Positions 1 through 8,473 of a stretch of 64,000 bases of DNA are shown in pieces. This stretch comes from Flavobacterium aquicola (GTDB lineage Bacteria > Bacteroidota > Bacteroidia > Flavobacteriales > Flavobacteriaceae). The stretch is from the NCBI RefSeq assembly GCF_003385115.1, contig NZ_QUNI01000003.1, positions 248,001-312,000 of the forward strand. Reading direction: 5' to 3'. Both the position numbers and the translations under genes were made by a program. Under the pieces are notes generated by a model. The model was not told the DNA's origin. It was given only the letters and a program-made list of their open reading frames with translations, and did no database searches. The first letter of the stretch is position 1. Every line of letters starts with the position of its first letter.

Positions 1-1
1 C

Positions 2-36
2 AAAAAGAAAGCTCTCGATTTGAGAGCTTTCTTTTT
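2..36. terminator. Bidirectional intrinsic terminator at prophage edge
   Basis: A 15-bp perfect stem (2-16 with 22-36) around a GATTT loop is flanked by T-rich tracts on both strands. It lies just downstream of the adenine methyltransferase on the - strand, so it can end the leftmost prophage transcript and insulate it from what lies beyond the window. Confidence 0.75.
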
Positions 37-58
37 TAGTTTAAACATGGTTTAAAAC

Positions 59-907
59 CTATTTAAATTCATAATTTACCTTGTGCAGCATAATGTCGGT
101 ATAACTCGCACTGTAATTAACTTGGTTATTGACTGTACTGGTAGTTGACCCAGCGAAAGGATTGTACAATGCAGGCTTATTAGCCATCCATTCGCACAAC
201 TCAATTATGTTTGATTTGTTGGATGTAAAATATATGTAATTCGTGCCGTTTAGCACGTCAAGAACATCTAGGTAATCCTTTAGTTTCCAGTAATTCTTAT
301 ACGTCCCGACCTCTGTACTAAGGTATGGTGGGTCAACTAAAAACACCACATTATTTTGATATTGGTACTTTGAGAAAAGTTCTTTGTAATCGAGGGATTC
401 GACAATGACTCCATCAAGATAATTGTCAGCATTGTAATCACTCATTCTAATACAATTATACAGCGTTTCCTTTTCCAGTTCTGCGCATGATTGCACGTAC
501 TTCATACTAAAAAGCACATTACTAGACAAAGTAATGTAGTCAACATAGCCAGTAGTTTGCTCTTCCTGCTGTACTCTTTTAATAATCAAACTCCTTTGAG
601 GTTCTAAAATCCTTTTATCCTTTGGACATTCAGCAACAATTGCCCGAATGTCACTTATTAGCTTATTGGTATTGCTAACATTGTCAAGCCGTAACCTATA
701 ATTATCATAGTCATTGTAAACCACATTTGCATTAGGGTAATGCTGTTTGATTGTATGGGATAATAGCCCCGAACCACCAAATAAATCAACATAAATTGCA
801 TTGTCCGGGCAATTGCTTAAAACTGTTTTAACTTGGTTTAAAAACCGTCTCTTTTGCCCCATAAAAGGTAATGGGGCTTGTGTAAATCTTTTGCTTTTTA
901 GCGTCAT
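59..907 (-). CDS. Dam-like (D12 class) N6-adenine DNA methyltransferase
   Basis: 282 aa. It should transfer a methyl group from S-adenosylmethionine to N6 of adenine in DNA. The N-terminal part has the LPFMGQKRRF segment (the FxGxK motif of D12 enzymes) and VDLFGGSG (motif I, SAM binding, about residues 40-48). The catalytic motif IV is DPPY, in VFLVDPPYLS near residue 190. This is the order expected of the alpha/Dam group and the length is normal. It is the last gene of the prophage - strand array, 56 bp downstream of a C5 methyltransferase and just before a terminator. The position matches the modification (mom) end of Mu. The likely role is protection of phage DNA from host restriction; the recognition sequence cannot be read from the protein. 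Confidence 0.9.
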   Translation of the reverse strand: MTLKSKRFTQAPLPFMGQKRRFLNQVKTVLSNCPDNAIYVDLFGGSGLLSHTIKQHYPNANVVYNDYDNYRLRLDNVSNTNKLISDIRAIVAECPKDKRILEPQRSLIIKRVQQEEQTTGYVDYITLSSNVLFSMKYVQSCAELEKETLYNCIRMSDYNADNYLDGVIVESLDYKELFSKYQYQNNVVFLVDPPYLSTEVGTYKNYWKLKDYLDVLDVLNGTNYIYFTSNKSNIIELCEWMANKPALYNPFAGSTTSTVNNQVNYSASYTDIMLHKVNYEFK

Positions 908-963
908 TTTATTAATTAAATATTAGTGTAATCTGTTGTTTTATTGTATCTTTATGTAGTATT

Positions 964-2025
964 CTAGCAGTTAGAAAACCACTGATTTTTTATTTCACTT
1001 GCTATATGTGCGGTCATTAATGGCGGTACACTCATTCCTAAAACATATCTAGCGTCCATATCGTTAAAATCATAATCTTTAGGAAAACTGCTCATCCTTC
1101 TGTATTCTTCATCATTTAAGTTCCTAACCTCATCATAATACACTGTAGTTCCCGAACTCGTTAAGGTAGGTGCTACAACATTATCATAAAGTATTGTTGT
1201 ACTAAAGAAAGCATTATATGTTGTTTTGTTTCGGTATTTAGCATCGGCAAATTTCATATTCTGATCGCCTTTTTCTATATACGGCCATCTTATGCTAATT
1301 GATGGCCACAAAGGCTTATGAGTTGTCGAATTCTTTTCAACAATATCACTAAAGAGTATTGGCGGTTCTTGGAAGTCCAACACCAATGGACTGAAACCTA
1401 AATCCTTTCGTCTAGCAATAAAAAACACTCTTTCACGCGCTTGAGGAACTCCCATAGTAGCACTATTTAACTGGAATATCTGAACATCATAGCCCGATTC
1501 ATTAAGCCTTTCCACTATTTCAATGGTATAGCCTTTGGCATTTCCAGCTACAATGCCCGGAACGTTCTCAAGTATAGCGACCTTTGGCTTTAGCTTGTCA
1601 ATCGTTTCGCAATAAACAAATACCAAATCATCTAATGTCTGTAGTTTTTGCCCTTCTTTAAATACCTTTTCAACACCCCAGCCTTTTTCACGCTTTCCAC
1701 ACATTGAAAACGTACTGCAAGGTGGCGAACCGTCCAGAATATCCAAATCGTAAAGTACTCTAGGCAGGTCAGTTCTATTATTGAATTCTCTAATATCTTC
1801 AAGATAAAAGTATTTTGGATTATGATTGATTTGATATACTAAAGCCATTCTTTTATCAATTTCAACACCCCCTAAGTGTTCGAATCCCGCTAACTTATAT
1901 CCCATAGTAGAGCCACCTCCACATACGAAAGTACCAAACACCTTGAGTCCATTTAACTTAGGATAATCATGGCTTTTTGACCAATCGTAATTTAATTTTT
2001 TCATAATCTTTTCTAATGTTATCAA
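964..2025 (-). CDS. C5-cytosine-specific DNA methyltransferase
   Basis: 353 aa. Visible motifs in family order are FVCGGGSTMGY (motif I, SAM binding, near residue 35), DGSPPCSTFS (motif IV with the catalytic Cys of the PC dipeptide, near residue 100), VAILENVPGI (motif VI, ENV) and QARERVFFIARR (motif VIII, QxRxR). A short target-recognition region and a C-terminal motif X-like segment follow. No restriction endonuclease lies beside it, so this is an orphan phage methyltransferase rather than half of an R-M system. It is transcribed with the adenine methyltransferase and away from the + strand hairpin RNA at 2093-2197, whose promoter overlaps its upstream region. Motif I reads FVCGGGS rather than the usual FAGxGG, so SAM affinity could differ. 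Confidence 0.92.
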   Translation of the reverse strand: MITLEKIMKKLNYDWSKSHDYPKLNGLKVFGTFVCGGGSTMGYKLAGFEHLGGVEIDKRMALVYQINHNPKYFYLEDIREFNNRTDLPRVLYDLDILDGSPPCSTFSMCGKREKGWGVEKVFKEGQKLQTLDDLVFVYCETIDKLKPKVAILENVPGIVAGNAKGYTIEIVERLNESGYDVQIFQLNSATMGVPQARERVFFIARRKDLGFSPLVLDFQEPPILFSDIVEKNSTTHKPLWPSISIRWPYIEKGDQNMKFADAKYRNKTTYNAFFSTTILYDNVVAPTLTSSGTTVYYDEVRNLNDEEYRRMSSFPKDYDFNDMDARYVLGMSVPPLMTAHIASEIKNQWFSNC

Positions 2026-2052
2026 TGTAAATTTCTTTATTTACAAATGCTT

Positions 2053-2088
2053 TTTGTTTTAATCTTCTTTTCATAAGTAGTATATTTG
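2053..2088 (+). promoter_or_regulatory. Bacteroidota-type promoter for the 2093-2197 hairpin RNA
   Basis: TATATTTG at 2081-2088 fits the -7 consensus TAnnTTTG exactly. A TTTG at 2053-2056 could be the -33 element, but the 24-nt spacing is longer than the usual 18-21, so the upstream half is weak. A start near 2093 would coincide with the first base of the long stem. Confidence 0.45.
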
Positions 2089-2092
2089 CAGT

Positions 2093-2197
2093 CCGAGGGA
2101 TTAATTATAATAGCAAAGCCACAGCACTAGAAGACTTATTTAGTCCTCCAACGCTGTGGCTTTGTTGCTATTTAAAATTACCCTCGGAAGTTTTTTT
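2093..2197 (+). ncRNA. Candidate long-hairpin small RNA
   Basis: An intergenic inverted repeat: CCGAGGG (2093-2099) pairs with CCCTCGG (2181-2187), an AT-rich middle pairs partly, and TAGCAAAGCCACAGC (2111-2125) pairs with GCTGTGGCTTTGTTGCTA (2153-2170) apart from a 3-nt bulge. A small inner GACT/AGTC hairpin caps it. Seven Ts follow at 2191-2197 on the + strand only, as in an intrinsic terminator, and a TAnnTTTG box lies just upstream. The unit therefore looks like a self-contained transcript of about 105 nt, opposite to its neighbours. It converges on the spanin gene, overlapping its stop codon, and diverges from the methyltransferases. A simple + strand terminator is the alternative, but no + strand gene precedes it. 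Confidence 0.5.
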
Positions 2198-2795
2198 AAA
2201 TGTTGGAGGGCTTTTTTAACCCGCCTATTGTCTTGAATAATGAAACAAACTTATCAGGAAGTTTGAACTTTTTTGCAATCCAAGAAAGAATTATTATTAC
2301 TATAATCAGCACTAATAACCATACATAGAATCCAAATTGAAAACCTTTTGTTTCTGCTTTTTTGGCTTTGTCTAATTTAAGTTTATCGGTTGCTTTTTTC
2401 TCACCGACATCAACCTCAATCCTGCCTTTTTCTACTTTGGATTCCTCCTTTTTTTCGGTTGCTTTTGTTTCTTTGGTTTCAGTTTGGGTGTTGATTTCGC
2501 CACCTTCTAAATAGATTTCTTCTTTTAAATCTCCATCAACATAATGTTTGAAATGGAAAGGCTTTCTATTGCCTGAGCTATCCAGTTCCACAAAACTTGT
2601 TAAAACCATATTGCTGTTAACGGCTAATTGGCTTTTCTTCCAGTCTAATTCATGTTTTATTGACAATCGAAACATAGAATCGAAATGCCGTTTCATTTCT
2701 GAAATCTCTTTTTCTCTAGTTTTTTCAAGTGTAACTGTTTTAGTTTTACAGCTGAAAACAAATAATGCTAATAGTATATATTTTAATGTTTTCAT
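2196..2795 (-). CDS. Probable unimolecular spanin (outer-membrane lipoprotein with C-terminal TM)
   Basis: 199 aa. The N-terminus is a lipoprotein signal with lipobox LFVFSC (Cys16). A charged, Glu/Lys-rich stretch (about residues 25-150) with coiled-coil character follows, then a single strongly hydrophobic helix (about 157-174, YVWLLVLIIVIIILSWIA) and a basic 25-residue tail. An outer-membrane lipid anchor plus an inner-membrane helix in one chain is the topology of u-spanins such as T1 gp11, which fuse the two membranes in the last step of lysis. It follows the endolysin by one base, which fits a lysis cassette. No sequence family was recognised; the call rests on topology and context. Confidence 0.6.
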   Translation of the reverse strand: MKTLKYILLALFVFSCKTKTVTLEKTREKEISEMKRHFDSMFRLSIKHELDWKKSQLAVNSNMVLTSFVELDSSGNRKPFHFKHYVDGDLKEEIYLEGGEINTQTETKETKATEKKEESKVEKGRIEVDVGEKKATDKLKLDKAKKAETKGFQFGFYVWLLVLIIVIIILSWIAKKFKLPDKFVSLFKTIGGLKKPSNI

Positions 2796-2796
2796 A

Positions 2797-3303
2797 TTAT
2801 TTAATGTGCTTTACAATCGATTTGGACACCGCTTTTAAAGTGTCTGCATAATTAGGATCAGTTGCATAACCTGCTTTGGCTATTTCTTCGAAAAACCTGT
2901 TATAGTCGTTCTTAACAGTCAAAGCTTTTACATATCTTTTATTCTTTAAAAAAAACTGAGCATGATCATTAAAACATTCTTCAGGTGTGGCATATTTTCT
3001 AAAATAATCCTTCCCTTTATGCTTAAACATTTTAACACCATTTTTAATAATTGGAGTTGATGAGATAGGGAAAGGCATCGGGTTTTTGGCACTTCTTGTA
3101 TATTCACTAGTAGTAATTAATTGCTCATTTCCGTTAACGCCATCAGTGTCTTTAACGCCAAAAAACATATTCCCTGGTGCAACATCACCCCAAGCACTTT
3201 CAAGCGCTGCCTGCGTTAAAGTGGCAACTGCTAAAATTCCTGTTTTTGCTTCCACTTGCTTTGCGTGTGGAAGATTCATTTTTACAAATAATTCTGGTTT
3301 CAT
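2797..3303 (-). CDS. Endolysin, glucosaminidase (FlgJ/GH73-like)
   Basis: 168 aa, no signal peptide. LTQAALESAWG (about residues 30-40) is the characteristic segment of the endo-beta-N-acetylglucosaminidase fold, with Glu35 as the likely catalytic acid. NMFFGVK and the later YATPEECFNDHAQFF and AGYATDPNYADTL segments also match FlgJ-type muramidases that cut the glycan backbone of peptidoglycan. It lies between a small membrane protein and the spanin, overlapping the former by 4 bp (ATGA). With no export signal, release to the periplasm would need the holin. Confidence 0.85.
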   Translation of the reverse strand: MKPELFVKMNLPHAKQVEAKTGILAVATLTQAALESAWGDVAPGNMFFGVKDTDGVNGNEQLITTSEYTRSAKNPMPFPISSTPIIKNGVKMFKHKGKDYFRKYATPEECFNDHAQFFLKNKRYVKALTVKNDYNRFFEEIAKAGYATDPNYADTLKAVSKSIVKHIK

Positions 3304-3704
3304 TCTATATGATTTTTATAATAATAATATTTATCCTCCTCACTAATTGCCTCAATACAATGGTTTTTTCCTAAGACTTTGTCCAGGAATAACCGAAGCT
3401 TTATATCCTTTATATGAAGTAAAAGCAAGCCAGTAACAGCCGAAATAGTTTGATACCATTTACCATACTTTATTGATCCACTTACTTTGTAAACATCGTT
3501 CATTAATTCTCCAGCTCCTGCATTGGCTAAGCCGTCAAGGATAAGATTGATACTTCTGATTATTGGCACAAGTTGTTTAGATAAAGAATAATCTAAATAG
3601 TAGAAATGCTTACCCAATGTATATAGTAAGCCAACTACAAACAGCAAAGGAAAAACCACTGCTGCAACAACTAAAAACAAGATTTCAATAAATAATTTTT
3701 TCAT
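3300..3704 (-). CDS. Small membrane protein of the lysis cassette, unknown
   Basis: 134 aa. A long hydrophobic N-terminal segment (about residues 5-31) and a second weaker one (about 84-100) suggest an inner-membrane protein; the C-terminal third is hydrophilic with a YYYYK run. It overlaps both neighbours by a few bases (start/stop overlaps with 3704-4345 and the endolysin), so it is translated in the lysis operon. A holin, antiholin or pinholin-like role is possible from context alone; no family was recognised. Confidence 0.6.
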   Translation of the reverse strand: MKKLFIEILFLVVAAVVFPLLFVVGLLYTLGKHFYYLDYSLSKQLVPIIRSINLILDGLANAGAGELMNDVYKVSGSIKYGKWYQTISAVTGLLLLHIKDIKLRLFLDKVLGKNHCIEAISEEDKYYYYKNHIE

Positions 3705-4345
3705 TACTGTAAATTCATAATTATTAATTCTTTTATTGTCATTGGCTCATAGCCAAAAACTTCATTGTTGAAAACTGCATTAATAGCCGAATCACTTTCA
3801 GCGTTCAAAGCAGTTACCAAACTGGTTTTATTACCAGTTCTCAAATATCTGTTGTATTCATCGGTGTACCTGTTATACAATAGATCATACAACATTGGAT
3901 TTTTTGACTGCAAATAATCATCTGCAGCAAAACGTTCCTCTTTCATTGATTTACGCATTTTTTGGCTTGAAAATCCGATAATCGTTTCTGTGCCATCGCC
4001 AATAAAAACAGGCTCTAAATTGAAGAAATACGGCTGCATTTCTTTTCGAACTGCAATTTCGCCCGCCCAATCTATCCAGCACATAAATTTTTTCCAGCCT
4101 AGATAAGTGTCAGGATAAGTTACTCCGTTGTATTCGTGATCTCCAACAATCTTAGAATACTCAATTCTGATAGCTTCTTTTGTGTTCTTGTAATAATAAG
4201 ACTTGGAGACCTTTTCGCCTTTCATGTTTGAGACAGGCTCACGTTCGTTAAGCCAAGAAAAATTACCAAAATCCTGATCGGTCAAAGTATTTAAATTAAT
4301 TCCGTGTTGCTCTACTATATATTCTATAACTAATTGTGCGCTCAT
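3704..4345 (-). CDS. Hypothetical phage protein after tail fibre
   Basis: 213 aa, hydrophilic, no signal or membrane segment. It lies between the large tail fibre and the lysis cassette. Aromatic-rich stretches (SYYYKNT, YLGWKKFMCWIDWAG) and a mixed composition suggest a globular protein. Position suggests a fibre accessory or assembly protein, but no motif supports a function. Confidence 0.6.
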   Translation of the reverse strand: MSAQLVIEYIVEQHGINLNTLTDQDFGNFSWLNEREPVSNMKGEKVSKSYYYKNTKEAIRIEYSKIVGDHEYNGVTYPDTYLGWKKFMCWIDWAGEIAVRKEMQPYFFNLEPVFIGDGTETIIGFSSQKMRKSMKEERFAADDYLQSKNPMLYDLLYNRYTDEYNRYLRTGNKTSLVTALNAESDSAINAVFNNEVFGYEPMTIKELIIMNLQ

Positions 4346-4349
4346 GGTT

Positions 4350-6365
4350 TTAAGTTGCTAGTTCAATGTATTTTATTCCCTTAATATCAAATTGCTTTAA
4401 GCTAACAGTAATAAATAAATCATCGATTACTGTTTGTGTCCATGTTTTAACTAGAGTATTATCAATGTATGTATATAAAATACCACTTATAAAACGTATT
4501 TGAATTGTTTTAGCTTCAAAAGCGATTAATCTATCAATGTCAGCTCCGGGTACGGCAAATTGTTTTATAATTGAATTAGATTCTGTTGCAGTTGCACCTG
4601 TTACATATATATTTCCAGCGACATGATTTACATAAAAAGTATGGCGAATAATATTGTTACCAACGCTATTTTGTAAATTAAACGTAAACTCATAAATCCC
4701 GTACGCAGTTTGCACATCACCTAAAGGACTTCTTTGAAATGAAAATCTAACTTCCCAATTCTTCAAATGATTAATCGTTATATTTGTAGCTTTTGCAGTA
4801 CCTAATGAATTATAAGTAGCTATTTTTGCTACTCCAGTATCAGAAACATCTATATTAATTTGACTGGTCCAATCACTAAATTTTGGAGTAAAAACAGTTC
4901 CCAAAACTATCAATAAAGCATTGGCTTTAGTAATACTAAGACCATTATTACACGTAACCGAAAAGCTTCCCTCTGCCGAACCAGTCGTTACATTCAAAAG
5001 TATTTTTTGAGAATTTACAAATGTGGCATAGTTTATCGTTTGACCTGTTATTTGAATGCCATTTCCGTTATTCAAATTAACAGACAAGCACATTGCAGGA
5101 ATGAAAAACTCACCTAGCAATTGAATATTACCAGTTGTAGAGGGTAAATATGAATCAGGTATTAATTCTGCAATATATGGAGCAGGCAAAATAGCCATCG
5201 AATATAATTTCAAATTGCCGGTGCTATCGACAGAAAAAGTCTTATTAGTCGGCAAAGTGCCATCATTCCTAGTCGATGGGTAATTTGTCAACTTTATATC
5301 TTTTTCAAAACCAACATCGCCAGTAACAACCCATGTATTTGTTGCTGTTTTAATAAACCGCATCATTTGATTTTGAGCTGATGTCAGCGAAACATGATTT
5401 AGAATAGTTACACCAGCTGCGGGTGTAACAGTTCTTAATCCAACACCTATAGAAATAGACTTTATTTCAGTTCCAATAGGGAGGGCTACTGTAGCATTAG
5501 CGGGAATTGTTTCGGTAATTGCTGAGGCGTTATTGTGCCGAATCAATGTGTTTTTTGTTCCATCCGAAAGTTGAAGCGTGTAAGCAGTAGTTACATTATC
5601 AACAATAGTTACATATCGATCTTTAAAAAAAGAATCAAGCCACACTTTTAAGACCGTTTTAAAATTCGATAATTTGATAGAAGCCTTTGCGTAACTGTTT
5701 TGTGAATTATCAAAAACAATTCTATCAGTATCAATAATAGTTGATTTTTCTTCAGCTGGAGCACTTCCAGAACCTAGAACCGTATTGCCCTGCAGAAATA
5801 TATAACCTAGCCTAATAGTTCCTGCAGGAGGTGCTTTTTCAGTAGCACCCGCACCCGTTGCGGCTTCATCTCCTGTGATAATATCATAACCTCCTGTTTG
5901 TGTACCGACAACTACATCGGAGCGATACATTCCAGTAGTTGCAGCGTCTAAAGTGTCGTTAAAAACAGCAGGAGTTAAAAACTCTTGCTTATTCAAGACC
6001 CAAGAAAAAGCATTGCTGGCAATATCAACGTTAAGTCCTGTAACGGTAATTGTTCCAAATTTCAAAACACGGTCAGGGTTTTCAATAGCTGCTATTCGGC
6101 TGTCTAAATCTCCCGATGTGCCTTCATAATCCCCTTTATCGGTTTTCATTCCTATAGACTCAGCGTGTGCATTTGGGTCTATTTTATGAGCATCAAACTG
6201 TGTCTTTTCTGATTTTGCATTCAAAACAGTTGTAAGATTTGAAACCGCACTTTGTGGTATTGGTTCGCTCTTATTCCAAAAACTACCCCACGAAGCCCAA
6301 AATTGTGCTTGTGTAGGTTTCTTTCCGGTCATAAACCAGTTGTATATTTCTGATATTGTTGCCAT
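4350..6365 (-). CDS. Tail fibre / adhesin-like protein
   Basis: 671 aa. The N-terminus (MATISEIYNWFMTGKKPTQAQFW) and following hydrophilic spacer look like the baseplate-attachment part of flavobacterial phage fibres. The middle is beta-rich and low in Cys with Thr/Asn/Val-rich strands. Around residues 400-490 is an IPT/TIG-like beta-sandwich (GNIQLLG...GSFSVTCNNG), and the C-terminal 180 residues resemble a concanavalin-type sandwich (HLKNWEVRFSF...VSLKQFDIKGIKYIEL). It lies directly after the collar-domain protein, and would bind the host surface. Function is inferred from size, composition and position. Confidence 0.7.
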   Translation of the reverse strand: MATISEIYNWFMTGKKPTQAQFWASWGSFWNKSEPIPQSAVSNLTTVLNAKSEKTQFDAHKIDPNAHAESIGMKTDKGDYEGTSGDLDSRIAAIENPDRVLKFGTITVTGLNVDIASNAFSWVLNKQEFLTPAVFNDTLDAATTGMYRSDVVVGTQTGGYDIITGDEAATGAGATEKAPPAGTIRLGYIFLQGNTVLGSGSAPAEEKSTIIDTDRIVFDNSQNSYAKASIKLSNFKTVLKVWLDSFFKDRYVTIVDNVTTAYTLQLSDGTKNTLIRHNNASAITETIPANATVALPIGTEIKSISIGVGLRTVTPAAGVTILNHVSLTSAQNQMMRFIKTATNTWVVTGDVGFEKDIKLTNYPSTRNDGTLPTNKTFSVDSTGNLKLYSMAILPAPYIAELIPDSYLPSTTGNIQLLGEFFIPAMCLSVNLNNGNGIQITGQTINYATFVNSQKILLNVTTGSAEGSFSVTCNNGLSITKANALLIVLGTVFTPKFSDWTSQINIDVSDTGVAKIATYNSLGTAKATNITINHLKNWEVRFSFQRSPLGDVQTAYGIYEFTFNLQNSVGNNIIRHTFYVNHVAGNIYVTGATATESNSIIKQFAVPGADIDRLIAFEAKTIQIRFISGILYTYIDNTLVKTWTQTVIDDLFITVSLKQFDIKGIKYIELAT

Positions 6366-6371
6366 AATTTT

Positions 6372-7154
6372 TTAACCTATAAATTCAATATATGCTGCTA
6401 CTTTGTAGGGGTTAAGAATTGAGAAAGACTGACCGCCACCCGTTTTGTCTGTTTTTAATGCGCCATCTCCAGCACCATTCGATCGGTCATAAAATCCATG
6501 AGTACCAAAGTTTGAAGTGTAATTTTTTATTTTTGACAATCCATGATCATGTTCAGGTATTTCTGCTATACTAAGAGTTTTGTTTTTTTGCCCCGCCGCT
6601 TTACCAATTGAATTAAATTCAGTTTGAGTAGGGTCATATCCAATGATGGTTCTACCACGGATATCGATTATTTCCTGAAATCCTGCAGGAATTTCACTAA
6701 TAGGTCTAAACCACGGAAAAGCTGCACCGCCCGCCGTAAAAATTGCTGTCTTTTTTTCAAGCAATGCAATTTTACCCATCATCACAGTAAGTGGATCTAC
6801 TTTTTTAAAATTAGTCCACAGCCAAGACGTTCCCGCCGTGCCAAATGTGGCATAACGAATTGCATGCACCTGCTTGGAGATACCATTTTTAAAAGCTCTA
6901 TTAACAGCTTCTTCAATTATGATAACAGTAGAACCTACTGCTACAGTAGCCTCCCGAAATTCTAGTAGTTCCCCATTTATATAAACAAAACCGTTTCCTA
7001 CAGTAGTACCAACGGTTTCACAACCCGAAATAATGGTCAAGTTACCCGCCAATGCTCCCAACGAATTGAAAATTGAGTAAGCCGTTTGCATTTCCTGCAA
7101 TCTTTCGGCATCTAGTGGCCAACCCCCAGTTTGTATAAAATTTGTACTATTCAT
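6372..7154 (-). CDS. Tail collar-domain (receptor-binding) protein
   Basis: 260 aa. The C-terminal part carries the tail-collar signature: GRTIIGYDP (about residue 168), IPEHDHG (about 200-206, with the HxH pair that binds metal in T4 gp12-like trimers) and a terminal SFSILNPYKVAAYIEFIG strand. The N-terminal 120 residues form an attachment region. Such proteins are short fibres that contact the receptor. It overlaps the upstream baseplate gene by 8 bp. Confidence 0.8.
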   Translation of the reverse strand: MNSTNFIQTGGWPLDAERLQEMQTAYSIFNSLGALAGNLTIISGCETVGTTVGNGFVYINGELLEFREATVAVGSTVIIIEEAVNRAFKNGISKQVHAIRYATFGTAGTSWLWTNFKKVDPLTVMMGKIALLEKKTAIFTAGGAAFPWFRPISEIPAGFQEIIDIRGRTIIGYDPTQTEFNSIGKAAGQKNKTLSIAEIPEHDHGLSKIKNYTSNFGTHGFYDRSNGAGDGALKTDKTGGGQSFSILNPYKVAAYIEFIG

Positions 7155-7638
7155 CTATAAAAATATTAAAGCGTTTTCCGCCAGCTTTGTAAAATTTGAT
7201 ATGAGCCTTTAAACCTTCCATTATATAAACATCATTATATAATTCTTCAGGAACATAGACAATGAAGTCTAAACCCGTATCAGCCGTTTCAGATTCGGTT
7301 CTTAACCATAGCGTTTCGTTTTCAGATTCTGTATGCAACCAAACCGTTTTTTCTTCAGCTTCAGTAAAAATGTACAGCGTTTCATAAAACAGACCATCAC
7401 CTATATAAATCCGCCTTTCTATCGGGTCAAATCTGTCATTCAATGAACCTCTTAAATAGCATATTTGGTTTGTATGATCTAATTTGTAAATGTTGTCTAT
7501 TCGCCAATTGTACCACTTGTAATAAAGTTCATCAATAGGACGAAGCAGTATTTTTAAAAAAGATATAGAATGAACATCACGCCATTTATTAGGAAGGTTT
7601 TGCACTCCAAATACGTTCCAGTTAATTTCAAACCACAT
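7147..7638 (-). CDS. Baseplate/tail protein, possible gpI-like
   Basis: 163 aa. It contains a short internal duplication, KTVWLHTESENET then TLWLRTESETADT (about residues 98-122), a pattern I associate with flavobacterial phage tail proteins. It is placed between the baseplate J-like protein and the collar protein, where P2-like phages encode tail protein I. Overlaps with both neighbours suggest coupled translation. No catalytic motif. Confidence 0.55.
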   Translation of the reverse strand: MWFEINWNVFGVQNLPNKWRDVHSISFLKILLRPIDELYYKWYNWRIDNIYKLDHTNQICYLRGSLNDRFDPIERRIYIGDGLFYETLYIFTEAEEKTVWLHTESENETLWLRTESETADTGLDFIVYVPEELYNDVYIMEGLKAHIKFYKAGGKRFNIFIDE

Positions 7639-8473
7639 AGCTTATATTGTCAAATGTTACTATTTTGAAATAACCGCTTTCGGCTACCTTTGAAATGAAA
7701 ATAGGCTGAGGGATTCCATAACCATCTAGTTCGGGCTCAATCCAAGAACTTTCTGCACTTAATATGGTGGCATCTAAAACGCCTGGTACCAATTGTATTT
7801 TGTCTATCAATGCCGACAGCTGTAATTCGCCATTAAATTTCAATTCCTTCATAAACTCCTGCAAGGCTTCATTAATTGGATAGTTTCCGTTTAATTTACT
7901 CATGCCAGTATCCGTAAGAATTAAGGCATCCCGTTTAATTCTCAGGTTTAAAAATAGCTTGTCAGCTTTATAATTGATAATCGTTATTTTAGTACCAGCC
8001 ACTTTAATTTCTTCGAAATAGGCTTCAATTGCTTCTACTTGTGCTGGGTCTGTAAAATCTGAAAGAACTCCGTCAACTTCACCAGCAATTTTAATAATTA
8101 CACGACTGCTGTCTGTGGCTTCATTCACAGCACAATATTTGATAATTTTAGAATTTTCAATTTGTTCTGTATTAGCATAATCATTATCAAAATAATCTTT
8201 GTCCTGGACTAAATCAAAACCATATTGAAATCGTAAAGCCATAGCACGATACCAAGGCAATGTACCAGCTTTTTGATTGGCTAATTTGTCATTGATTTCA
8301 AAAAAATGATTATCTAAAATGTTTTCAAAAACCCAAAGAGCATAAGCAATAATGAACGTAAATAGCCTATAAATGGCATAGATGCTATTTGAGTTTAAAT
8401 ACTCTGACAAAACCTCGTTTGAAGTAATATCAGTAAGCATTCCGTCATGTATTTGTGTTACCGTTCTAGCCAT
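7628..8473 (-). CDS. Baseplate J-like wedge protein
   Basis: 281 aa from the ATG at 8473 (MARTVTQIHDGM), which overlaps the stop of the LysM gene as TAATG; an in-frame ATG at 8506 would add 11 residues inside that gene and is less likely. The GVLSDFTDPAQVEAIEAYF region, followed by ITIINYKADKLFLNLRI and the C-terminal LQEFMKELKFNGELQLSALIDKI...GVLDATI, matches the build of baseplate J/gp47 proteins (Mu gp47, P2 gpJ), which form the outer baseplate wedge. A hydrophobic N-terminal stretch (about 35-50) is unusual for the family. Confidence 0.7.
   Translation of the reverse strand: MARTVTQIHDGMLTDITSNEVLSEYLNSNSIYAIYRLFTFIIAYALWVFENILDNHFFEINDKLANQKAGTLPWYRAMALRFQYGFDLVQDKDYFDNDYANTEQIENSKIIKYCAVNEATDSSRVIIKIAGEVDGVLSDFTDPAQVEAIEAYFEEIKVAGTKITIINYKADKLFLNLRIKRDALILTDTGMSKLNGNYPINEALQEFMKELKFNGELQLSALIDKIQLVPGVLDATILSAESSWIEPELDGYGIPQPIFISKVAESGYFKIVTFDNISYVV

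Noticed and set aside
39..60. TTTAAACATGGTTTAAA palindrome as the left prophage end
   Set aside because: Only a short GGTTTAA match to the right-end repeats; the methyltransferase stop is in it and no repeat array is visible, so the end is probably beyond base 1.
2548..2838. + strand open frame of 96 aa opposite the spanin gene
   Set aside because: Low-complexity reverse complement of a Lys/Glu-rich coding region, no start context; the - strand gene has signal, helix and operon context.
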